From: Hofstenia miamia
Taxonomy: Eukaryota > Xenacoelomorpha > Acoela
Direction: 5' to 3'
Length of the DNA stretch: 64,000 bases
NCBI GenBank assembly: GCA_004352715.1
Contig: SCFE01000110.1
Span: 770,673-834,672 of the forward strand
Position numbers and translations under genes: made by a program. The notes below the pieces were generated by a model. The model had not been told where the DNA came from. It worked only from the letters and a program-made list of their open reading frames with translations, and did not search any database. Positions within the stretch are counted from its first letter, which is position 1; each line of letters opens with the position of its first letter. This document shows, piece by piece, positions 1 to 10,809 of the stretch.

Positions 1-1260
1 TTGTTAACGTATTGAATTTGGATCACTTCCCTTAATCAATCACGTACAGAGAAAATAATGGGGCAGCATGAAAAACTGAGGCAAAATTACTAATAAACAA
101 ATTTATTTCATTCAAACTGATGCTGCTATAGTAGCTCGAAGTGTCAAACTACAAATTATGCCTGACTACCCAGATAATAATTTTGGTTGTTTTTACGTTG
201 TTTATAGTTGTTTCATAATTTTGGTTGTTCCAGGAACCATTAACATCATAATAACAACTGTTTATACTAATTTGAGCAAAAACAAATTTGCTGTTTTAAG
301 ATTCAAGCTGACCAACCAAATTTTTTTTGCTATCTATTAATGTTATTTATAATATTATCCAGCTCTTGTTATTATGAGCACTGTATAATGAATTCAATGG
401 TTAGCGGGAAGGTGTTCCATCTTAAGGATAATATGCTCTACCCACTTTTAACTGTAACTTTAACTCAACCAAATTATGCCCAATTATACTTTACAATTCA
501 TAATATAATATTGGCCGTCATCAGTGGCCCATTGGTGGTCATATTGGTGGCATCATTGGCAATTTTGTAGTAAACAATCAGTGAGCGGTTTCTTGCAAAT
601 AGAATTCACTTCATGATTTTGATTACTAGATCCTTCTAATATAAAGTCATAAATTGTGAACAGTTTTTAGAAATTTAAAATTTGTGAAAAATTAAAATAT
701 ACCTGGTAAGCGAATTTTCAAAATAATTTATCCATGAATATTTGAACACCTTGAAATTAACTGTTATATAAAAAAGTTACAGAGATTTTTCACGATTTAA
801 GAAAGTACTATTTCAAAGTTGTACTTAACTTTAAAATTTTAAATTTTTGTTAAATTTGGCAGATTTTTATGCTTATTGTTGTCATTTATAAACAAGACTT
901 TCTTTTAAAGTCCTACAAAATGTTTGTATTATATGTGCGTGACAGTACCTCAAAGATATTGTTCTGCCCTTTGTTAGGTTTGTGTTTGTTTAAACAGCAA
1001 TGTTTGAACAGCTTAGCAATATAAATTTGATGAATTGCATATAAAAGTAATGCTAAACTAAAACAATCAAGGAACAACATAAAACAACTTTGGTACGACC
1101 TCAAAATATTGCTTTTTATTATTAAAAACCAACCAAAAAGCAACTTAATATAACGTTGAAGCAACGTTGTTTTGACTAATGAAATGGTACCATTTCGACG
1201 TTAAAACAATGTTGTTTTTGATATAAAAAACAAACACATAAAAACAAAACAACGTTGTTT
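1..1260. repeat. Long near-identical duplicated block, copy A
   Basis: This block recurs in the same orientation at 43713-44972 (constant offset 43712). I counted about five substitutions over 1260 bases, so identity is above 99.5%. The right side of both copies is rich in imperfect palindromes of the type AACAACGTTGTTT. Copy A runs off the left edge of the window; copy B ends exactly at an assembly gap. Short frames inside it show no recognisable protein and I treat them as non-coding. It is either a young mobile element or segmental duplication, or one locus assembled twice. Confidence 0.9.
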
Positions 1261-1273
1261 CGACCTTAAATTG

Positions 1274-1468
1274 TTATCTGGGGGTGTTGGCAACAAAGTT
1301 TGCAGCCTTTGAAATAATTTCGGATGCTGCATTAAATGACACTGTAGGATGAGTGGCCGCTAAATCAACTACACAGTCTTTCCATTCTAATGACGCATTA
1401 GGTGGCAACTTTGGAACTTTACCTGGAGTTGACCCTTCATTGCATTCAAACAATCTTTTAAGAGATAA
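1274..1468 (-). CDS. Possible coding exon, unrecognised protein
   Basis: On the minus strand an open frame of 64 codons follows a splice-acceptor-like TAG at 1469-1471 and ends in TAA at 1274-1276. The peptide is of ordinary amino-acid composition, starts LSLKRLFECNEGSTPGK and includes SLEWKDCVVDLAATHPTVSF, unlike the low-complexity frames nearby. There is no ATG, so it would be an internal or terminal exon, or a fragment cut by the adjacent duplicated block. I do not recognise the family. Two further minus-strand frames with protein-like composition lie upstream on that strand (2109-2297 and 3660-3995), but I could not join them into one model. Confidence 0.3.
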   Translation of the reverse strand, partial: LSLKRLFECNEGSTPGKVPKLPPNASLEWKDCVVDLAATHPTVSFNAASEIISKAANFVANTPR

Positions 1469-1553
1469 CTACATGCACAGCAATAGTAGAATTGGACATA
1501 TTTGTAGGATATTTTTTAACGGTCATTAGAATTATAGAACTTTTTATTATAAG

Positions 1554-1873
1554 CAAAGATGGACGCGGGTACTGAATTTCAAATGCCATGCGGGCTGCGG
1601 TGCGGGTGTAAATTTTTATTTTGATACACGTGTAATACATAATACTAAAATAATACAATATTAATTGTGCTACGAAATCTATATAATATAATATATTTTA
1701 CATCATTCAGTTAATTAAAGAAAATTAATAAAAAGCCAATTAGGTGATTGATATTTTTTGCTTTAATTACTTGAAATGCATGTCATGTAGTTTTGTAATC
1801 GACAGGCGACATTTAGAAAATTGCGGGTGCGGTGCAATGCGGTTATAAAAAATTACACCTGCGTCCATCTATG
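1554..1873. mobile_element. hAT-type MITE with 8-bp target duplication
   Basis: The 320-bp element starts CAAAGATGGACGCGGGT and ends, on the opposite strand, CATAGATGGACGCAGGTG, giving inverted termini of about 17 bases with few mismatches. A perfect 8-bp repeat ATTATAAG flanks it (1546-1553 and 1874-1881), the target-site duplication length of hAT transposons. The subterminal parts are GC-rich (GCGGTGCGGGT and its complement) inside AT-rich DNA. It has no coding capacity, so it is non-autonomous and must have been moved by a hAT transposase in trans. Confidence 0.85.
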
Positions 1874-1881
1874 ATTATAAG

Positions 1882-4834
1882 ATAATTTTAAAACATCCAA
1901 AAGAAACTGAATTTTTACATACAATACGTGAATTTTAATTTACAAATTAATAAATACATTGAAAAATACGAACTTCCTTTGAATGTGAAAAATGGTGTTA
2001 AAGTACAATGTCTAACTCTACTGAAACCTGTGATTTTTCGTGTTTAGAGAATGAGGGCATGCATTTACTTAGGTGTGCAAGAATTGTGTGCATTGTGCTC
2101 TGATGTCTTCATTTAGCAGACACTGGACAATATTTGTACCAAACAAACAATGCTTTAGACCGTTCGCCATCTGGAATTACAACTTTAATGTTTTCATTTT
2201 TTGATCTCGTCATATTGCTGGGTACATCGATTAAGCCTGCTTTGTCTATTTGAATCAATTTGGAAGCATCCTCTTTACTGATGTTTTTGAATTTCATATA
2301 GAAAGAATTTCAATAAACATATAATTGTATGTTACATTCATTGGAAAAACGCGTAAGCAATCACAAGTTGCCACTACAAATGACCATAAAATTTCATTTT
2401 TATTTGTGTTAATCCCAAGTTTGCTAGGATTTTTCTTAAAATCTGATGTTTAATTCAAAAAATTCAATAAATGTTCATTGCTTACGAACCAATAATGAAA
2501 ATCAAAATTTAACCTATAGGTGTTTCACATTTCAACAATCATTATGATCTAGACGTAGATAATTGTTATATTAAAATATAAATAGCATTAATATTATAGA
2601 AAATAACTTAATAAAAAGACTGACAAATTCTCTAAACAAACAAAAAGCCAGCTCTCCATAAATTGATATTCTCTGAACTTCAGTTTTAATAATTCATATG
2701 CATGTTACCCACATGTTCCTATTTGCAAATTCTTTCACCATGTTTTACATCCTAGGTCATACTCAACCTATGCCCACCCATTGATTATGTCAAGTTTCCT
2801 GGACAGGAACTAACACTATTGATTTTTACTTTAAAAAGATTGTTAAAGAGAAAAAACATTCAGAATTTAATAAATATAAGCATTTATTTCTAATTAATAG
2901 CGTTCTATTCTATGTGCACTTAGATCACATCTAAATTTCTAAATTTCACAAAAAACATCAAATAAATGAGTCGGCCTAAGATCCAAAATTTAACAAAAGT
3001 ACATAGTTATAGGGTTATTAAATTTTGGCCCCTCCCCCCAATATTGAATTGCTTCTGGCGTCTCTGCATAATTTACATTATATAAATTAATTGGCAATAT
3101 TTATATGCTACATTATTTATTAAAATTTATAATTAATACTACCAGAATGAACTAACTAACCTATAACTCGCTTAATTGATAAATGAAAGTAAAAGTATAG
3201 AAATGGAGAACCGCTATATTTTCGATATAACCTAGACGGACTAATTCTCATTGTTTTAATGCCTGATTGTTTTTATTACACAAAATGCTTCAACAGGAGT
3301 TTCTTGTTTCACATTAAACAAATAAATAAATAATAGTTGTTGTAAGGTCTTCTCAGAATTTCAAACTCTGGTAATTAGTAAAGCTAACATCGCACAGTTT
3401 TAATACTAACCTGTGTGAAACAAGTAATTTATATCAAAAGGACATGACACATGGAGACTCTATATACACAACATTTACGAATTAAATAGTGAATTAGTTT
3501 TTATTTCTGAATTATAACTCTAAATTTTACAAATCAAAAAAATATTCACAGCAATATAGAAACCTATAATATAATTTCCCAGCAAATCACCGCGATTCCC
3601 CACGGGGATTGAAATTAGGACCCGCCCCGCATGCGGGGTGGGGCGGGCCGGGGATCCCCGCCTTATCACACAAGCTTGGATATAGACGTTTACTTCACAG
3701 GTATCATTTCCAAGGTCAAGGGTGGGAGTAATAACAAAATCTGGGGGAATTTCAACTCGGTCAAACATTGAACAACTTTGATTTTTAAGAAAGCAGCTTT
3801 AGTTGAAGCAATTAGATTGTCGCCCATCATATATTTCGTCTGAATACGCATGACACAGTTCTGCAACACGTGTATCTTGCAAAATCCATGAAATGATAAT
3901 GTATGTAGTTCCTTTATTTTTCTAGCTGCCACATTATGTGGCCCACATACATGACCAGTTCTAGAAACGCATCCACCAGTGGTTCGGGTCATCAAAAATT
4001 TGCTAGCAATTAAACTTCTAGGGGATTAGCAAGGAAGTATATTAAATGAAATTGAATGAATGAATATATATTTAAAGCAGTCACAATACAGAATTAACTT
4101 TTAAGTTTTTTTCTTAATTTTAATGAAACTATGCCAAATAGGACTTTTATGGCATTTCAGCCACAAATATTACGTATTTTTAATAAAACAAAATATGATT
4201 TTTTATGACTTTATAACTTCCCATTTAACTACATCCTAGGTCTGAAAACCATCTAATTTTAAGCCGACTGCAAAATAGACCAACAGAAAAAATGACTTTT
4301 GGTTGCCCTAATTGTTAAATAAAACAACCTTATTTCCAATTAACATCGACCTCATTCTGATGAAAATAAATAAAAATAAAAGAGACTACGTCCTGATATG
4401 TCAGAAAAACTTGTTTTGTTGCATGACAACTTCCATATCATGGATAAATATAGCTTTTTACCCGTATTCCATTTTTAAATCAAGTTTTCTCTCAGAATCT
4501 ATTATCCGGTAAACAACTTAAATTTTACCAGATATCCGGATCCGGTTATGAAATTGCCGATTTTACCGGATGCCGGATTCCGACACATCCCTAGATAACC
4601 ACCGAGATAATTAGCGATGTGACGTGTTTCGTAATTTTTCTTGCTACCAATCACTTAGTCTAACAGATCGATTTAATTGTTTGAGCTTGCTGTGGCGCAA
4701 TCATTCAATTATTTTTAAACCAACTTGTAATGAATTATTTCCTAATTCAATTCATTTATTACATTAGACGAAATTTAATTAAAAATTTAGAAGCCCTCTA
4801 ACGGTCAAGAAATGCAGTGCAAATTTAATAGTAA
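1882..4834. other. No secure gene; repeat fragments
   Basis: I see no gene model I can defend. A minus-strand frame at 2109-2297 (62 residues, ending ALFVWYKYCPVSAK) and frames at 3520-3768 and 3690-3995 look more protein-like than background but are not recognised. A GC-rich patch at 3590-3665 (runs of GGGGCGGG type) and a hAT-like end at about 4500-4595, finishing in GACACATCCCTAG, look like decayed mobile elements. The rest is AT-rich sequence. Confidence 0.6.
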
Positions 4835-4837
4835 GCC

Positions 4838-5056
4838 CATGCTACATGAACAACTTTTGTCGCCAATTTTTGTTGGCCAACGAAAATCGTTCGTGTGGCA
4901 CCCCTTTTCCACAACCAAAATCGGGAGTAATTATCTAGACTGAAGTTGTTCGTTCGATTCAACTAAAGTTGGCGACAAAAGTTGTCCGTTCAGTCCAACA
5001 AAAATTTACAATGAAAATTGTTCATGTAGCACCTCTTTCGTCAACTTTTTTGTCGG
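4838..5056. repeat. Inverted-motif repeat cluster, copy 1
   Basis: The motif CTACATGAACAACTTTTGTC and its reverse complement occur several times in both orientations across about 220 bases. The same family forms a second cluster at 6119-6326. The outermost copies are inverted relative to each other, as in a foldback element or MITE. I could not define a target duplication. Confidence 0.7.
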
Positions 5057-5624
5057 AGAAATAATTCTCCAAATTTCTAGTAATTATCATCTTCAAAGAT
5101 AAATAAACAATTTTAAGCTAAAATTTCAATCGTTTTCAGATTTCATTTCGGACTTATAAAATTTAAAATTAGCTAGAATTAATAATCATGATTTGTACAT
5201 TTTCATTTTAAAATAAACACATATCACTATGTAGGCATTTCTTTTGTATACTTGCGTATCAGCATTAAATTAAAACAATTAACTCATCAAAAAGAATCCT
5301 TTGTCTAGTAAACAAAAACATTTGAACTTTGCGAGACATAAAATAGTGATTAGATTGGGAGGTCGAGTCGATTATAGGGTAGCTTTGCCAACTCAGGTAT
5401 TGTTTAAACAGTGCAGGCAATTATCATGTTTGGTTAAATTTCAAAGTATAAACATCGACGCAGGTTACATACCATTCTGTAGGCCGCAATAGCTCAATTT
5501 CAATCGTATTTTTAATGTGATTTGATTAATTTAGAAGATAGTTTTTAGAGGGATGAACATGTGCAATCAGTATGAGGAAGTTATTACATGGTTTTGCATC
5601 AAGCGCAATTTGTATCCAAGCCCG

Positions 5625-5663
<39 letters not shown>

Positions 5664-6118
5664 CCTACATAAATAAATATTGAATTCTGCTTTAATAAGA
5701 TCTTTATGTGAATACACTGTTGACATCTCCATGCTTTATTGAAATGTGCGCTATAATTATGCAATTTCCCGCTCAAATTCAAGACCATTATTACAATCAC
5801 TCCTTTAGGAATGTAAACAAGCACATTTAATCAGGCGCGGTTTAAAAATATTCAAGAAAATACGAATACAGATATTGAAACAATCTTGTTTCATAATATA
5901 GCTATTAAATATAACATAAAATAGCTTGTTGCTGCTGCATATTCCAAAAATTTAAGATTGAAGAATTTTTTAATATATTAGTTCAACTGTTATGTTAAAT
6001 GAGCAATATTAATATTTCTTATTTTAAATATTTCTGCATATTCAGATACATGTATTCTTGTAATTCTTTTTAAATATCTTATAATGAAGTAACTGAAATA
6101 TAAAAAGTTGTTGTAACA
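5057..6118. other. No gene seen; (TA)n tract
   Basis: AT-rich sequence with a (TA)n run at about 5629-5661. Open frames here are short and low in complexity; the ones crossing the TA run only encode YI repeats. Confidence 0.6.
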
Positions 6119-6326
6119 CTATACTGCACGAACAACTTTTATCACCAATTTTTGTCGCCAACTAAAATCGTTCGTGTAACATCCCCTCCCCAACTTTTGT
6201 CTAAAACTAATTAAATGACTAAAGTTGTTCGTGTAGCACACCGAATCAACAACAAAAGTTGGCGACAAAAGTTGTTCGTCCGGACGACAGAATTCGGCGA
6301 CAAAAGTTGTTCGTGTAGCATGGGCA
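6119..6326. repeat. Inverted-motif repeat cluster, copy 2
   Basis: At least five instances of the motif built on CACGAACAACTTTTGTCGCC, in both orientations. The left edge reads GCACGAACAACTTTTATCACC and the right edge, on the opposite strand, reads TGCTACACGAACAACTTTTG. It is a second member of the family at 4838-5056, with different internal spacing. Confidence 0.7.
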
Positions 6327-9023
6327 TATCTCAATGTTTAAACAATTCCTTTGCGCTGATGACGCATTTTCTTCACACTTTCAAATAACACACAAGATGA
6401 AAACGGGATTATATGTTAATATGCAGCGAACCCGGAAACAACTCAACATTGAGGGCAAAAAATTTGCTAAGCTTAAATGCCTATATATTTAACTTGAATT
6501 TTAGGTCAGCTTAAGGATTTGATTTTTTAAATTTTTCCCTCTTAAAGGAACATCAGTAATTAAGAATATCACAACCTTACGATTTTTATACAATTTATAA
6601 AATACATATTGTAATGATCATTATCATAATTACTTTAATATATTAATATTTTAATAAGCAAAACGTCAATCCTACATTTTTTATATAAAAAATGAAAGGC
6701 ATTGCCTTTCAAATCCACAGATTATGTAGAGCATGTTTCACAAACAAAACGCGTTAATTCTTTGTCATTTATTTTACAAATCATTTACGAATTTGTGCCA
6801 GTGGAAATAATATTACTAGACACGGCTTCAGACTTGAATCATAGAAGAATCTAGTAATGAAGGTGATGATCAAATGTCTATGTTATCGCAGCATTCACAA
6901 AGTCGCAGAGCATTTCATGGTAACATTCCTTTAGGAATATCATGGAGAATTGAAGCATTTTTTGTTTGTCATCATAACACAAAAAATTTGGATATAGTTT
7001 CATTGGAATATAACTAATCAATACTTAAAGATAGAGAAATATTTTCACTTTTGAAAATACTCAGTCCACTCAACATTGTTTTTGATCTACACTAATTTTG
7101 ATGGAGGGCTTCTTCGATTCATGACGGGTAGTTTCAATTGGGCAGAAACCCTTTGATTTTCTTTTCTATAACTTGAAGTTACGTTCGCAAGGAATGTTGT
7201 GAACAGAAATAATCATCCACCAGAAATATTCGAAGTAGTATATTTCTGTAACGATGTTTTTAAGTTTGAGTAATATTATATATTGATGAATTGTGGCAGT
7301 GTTTCCAAAAACTGATTAAGAACAAAATTGATTTACCAAAGTACTGATTGTTGTCAATACAAAATAGTAGTCCAAATATTTTGTAGCACTTTGTGTCCTT
7401 TACATTACTAAATTCTGACTTTAAATTTACTAATTCATTTTCAATCAAATTTTAATACAAATATTTACAATTTTTATGTACAAAACATTTTTTTATTGAA
7501 TCTTTTTTATTTTTATTTTTATTGCATTGATTCATGAAAATGAAAATATTTCAATTAAACATCCAAGATTAGCATTCGTTGCTTAAAAAGTCCAACACTT
7601 TTGAGGATTTAACTATTTTGTTTCGAAATATGTATATTTTTGCTATATTTATTAGTCAAACTGTTTTACATAGGCATAGAACAAGAAACGAAACATTATT
7701 AATTGGCAAATAAGTAGGCCTACATATAGGCATATTATTTCTTATCAGAATTAGTACAGTACAAAAAGTATTTTGGATTTTTAATTTATGTTGATAAAAT
7801 TTGTTTTTTATTATTCTGTCTGTGCTTTATTCAGCATATTCATTTAAAATATTGAGTTGGCACAGCGACCCCAATAAGAATATTGCGGTGGCAATTGCCA
7901 CCCCACTTCCGGCGCCACTGTTAATGTGTATCTGCCTTCTATTCATTTAGTTACCACTATTAGGAATGGAAAAATGTGACTGCTTTTCTCTGATAATTTT
8001 TAATATTAATTAATGAAAAATTAAAACCTAAATATAAATGTTCAAGAAGTTTTCAATTTTTGAACAATTATTGAATATCCAGTATTTGACTTAATAAAAA
8101 TTGTGTAGACTGTGATGATCTTTGCAAGTGTTTTAGATGAACCTTGTTTGTTCAGAAATTATTATTCTTACTTATGTAGTCAAACTAAACAATTGAGAAA
8201 TTATTAAAAACAATTGTAATACACATTTTTATATTAAAGTTATATACTAGAATGCAAAATATATTGTTCCTGGGAAAACTAATTATAAAAATAACATTCA
8301 ACAATTATATATTTTCGACATTTTGAAGTACATTTATTTCTAATATCAAATAATTTACATGACATTTGTATTAATATAATTTGATTTTGGGGTGAAACAT
8401 TATGTATGTTTTGGAAAATAATGACACATATTTCTGTATGAGTGATCGTGATTGGGATTTAATAAAAGAATCTGTACCTAACCTGACACTATTGATTACC
8501 TTACTCGACCTGGCTCAACCTGAATATTGATTCACTTTCCTGATCTAATCTCATTCGATGAAAAACAGAATACTAAACATAAAAATGTACATGAATTGGA
8601 AACAAATAAATACAAAATATTGCATTTTATCCAGATTATCATACCCGACAATAATCTGAGAGTAACTTATATGACCAAACCAAATTCAAATTATTGTGCC
8701 CGACCCAACCCAATATTCGACCTTAGGGCGGATAAAGTTTGGTACCTGGCAGCTATTTCTATTCTCTATTTCATAGCTAGACAAACCTTTACATTATGGA
8801 CAAGTCCTGTAAAAATGGACCCACTGGATATGAGAATGCAAAAAAAGCCTAGAGCAAAACAAGTATCAACTTTTTAACTTCAACTAGAAAAGATTCGAAT
8901 TTATATTTGCTAACATATTCAAACCAAGTGCGTGAACAAACCCAATTCTTGCAAGGGCCAACCAACAATATGTGAGTCCATATGTTCTTATTTGCATGAT
9001 TAATAAGACATAATTTAATTACA

Positions 9024-9030
<7 letters not shown>
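6327..9030. other. No gene seen; decayed repeats
   Basis: Mostly AT-rich single-copy-looking DNA. A plus-strand frame at 6858-7016 (about 52 residues, containing HGNIPLGISWRIEAFF) has reasonable composition but no recognised family and ends in TAA. The stretch GGTGGCAATTGCCACCCC at 7887-7904 and a run of CCCGACCC-type sequence near 8700 look like remnants of dispersed repeats. Confidence 0.55.
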
Positions 9031-9058
<28 letters not shown>

Positions 9059-9384
9059 TATGTATGTATGTATATATATATATATATATATNNNNNNNNN
9101 NNNNNNNNNNNNNNNNNNNNNNNNNNNNNNNNNNNNNNNNNNNNNNNNNNNNNNNNNNNNNNNNNNNNNNNNNNNNNNNNNNNNNNNNNNNNNNNNNNNN
9201 NNNNNNNNNNNNNNNNNNNNNNNNNNNNNNNNNNNNNNNNNNNNNNNNNNNNNNNNNNNNNNNNNNNNNNNNNNNNNNNNNNNNNNNNNNNNNNNNNNNN
9301 NNNNNNNNNNNNNNNNNNNNNNNNNNNNNNNNNNNNNNNNNNNNNNNNNNNNNNNNNNNNNNNNNNTATATATATATATATATA
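9031..9384. repeat. (TA)n microsatellite with assembly gap
   Basis: (TA)n from about 9031 on both sides of a 275-N gap (9092-9366). The gap was evidently caused by the dinucleotide run. Frames across it are artefacts. Confidence 0.95.
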
Positions 9385-10807
9385 CATAAGCGCCAAGTAC
9401 AGGCGTTCAAGCATGCCTGGCATGCGTTAGCAAAGTCAAAATATAAGCTAGCAGTACATTTGTAAACTAAACTCAGTTTAGCACCTTAGCTGCAACCATA
9501 TGTACTTAACGTAGCCTACTTTTTACTCGGTAATTATTTTAGTATGCCATTAGTGTTGAATATAATTGAACAAACATTTACGATTGATTTTTACTGCTAG
9601 TATATCAGTTAATATACCTTGATTATGTTTGTTATTGGTGGCAACTTAAAAGCTTGCTTGCCAATGAAATACCGTGTAATTTTTTCAACAATAGGGTTAT
9701 AAATAGAACTTTAGCTTTTGCAAAAATACTATGTAGGTAAGCTAAGTCGAGCATGGCTTCCAAATAACCATAACTTCTAAATTAATGATTTCACAATTTT
9801 ATTGTTTAATATATTATCACTATATTAGATAGTAGTAATTTTTGTGTAAGCATTACATAAATATTTTAATTTAAGTAACTACTATAATTAAAAAGCTTTA
9901 TCTTAGTAATGTAGATGTACAATTGCATTTTGTCTCCTAAGACAGAACCATGGCATTGTCCCAAACAATAAGATATTCTTCATTCTATATATAATTAATA
10001 AGAACAATTGCAAATTAAGCATAGTTATTTGCATAAGCAGCTGTAATATAATAACAGGGCTTACCAAATTGGTATTACATTAAAATAAAAAAAATTATGT
10101 AGTAATATTTGAAATGAAAATATGTCTGATGAATTCAAATACTATAAACATAAAAACCATTATTATATATTTCTTAGTATTTAACTAAACTTACCCTATT
10201 AAGTATTCTCTCTTGCAAAATTCCTAAAGCATTGTAAAACTGCGAGTGTATGGCATACGTTGAACTCATTTGCCCTAAGATCAGAACTGAATAGAATTAA
10301 ATAAACAGCTGCAAATTCACCATAGGAGGTCCGTCAATCATAATTCGTTTCATAATATAGAAATATTCAATTGGAACTACCTCTACAAAGCAATAATTTT
10401 AAAAATTCTCACGATTTTTTGAAATGTCTTTTACTAAATTTAACCTCATTTGCCCCAACATTGACTGGGTCAATTTCGAATTTTAATGGCAGAAGACATG
10501 CAGCAAAGTGTATTTTATTCATAATTGTTTTGTAACGCAAACAAATTGCAATATTTATAGTGCTATACCTCTAAATACCGAATTTCCCTTTGTTTTTTAC
10601 ATACTAATTCACTATTTTTCGACGCCATCTAGCGAATTTTGAAAAACGAAATTTCGTCTAATGACTTGATTCTTAAATGTTGTTTTAAAGCAAAACTAAT
10701 AATTTAAGATTTGTACATTTGTATAGATGTAAATTCATGCAATTAAGAATGAAATTCATATATTAAAAAATTATTGGGCACTGCTTGCCTTGCTTAATTG
10801 CATGAGC
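9385..10807. other. No gene seen
   Basis: AT-rich sequence without a recognisable coding frame, RNA gene or repeat boundary. Confidence 0.6.
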
Positions 10808-10809
10808 CG

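Noticed and set aside
158-570. Two adjacent plus-strand frames in the duplicated block
   Set aside because: Present in both copies because the DNA is duplicated; low-complexity hydrophobic peptides with no recognisable family.
5526-5824. Minus-strand frames with IYIYIYIY runs
   Set aside because: Translation of a (TA)n microsatellite.
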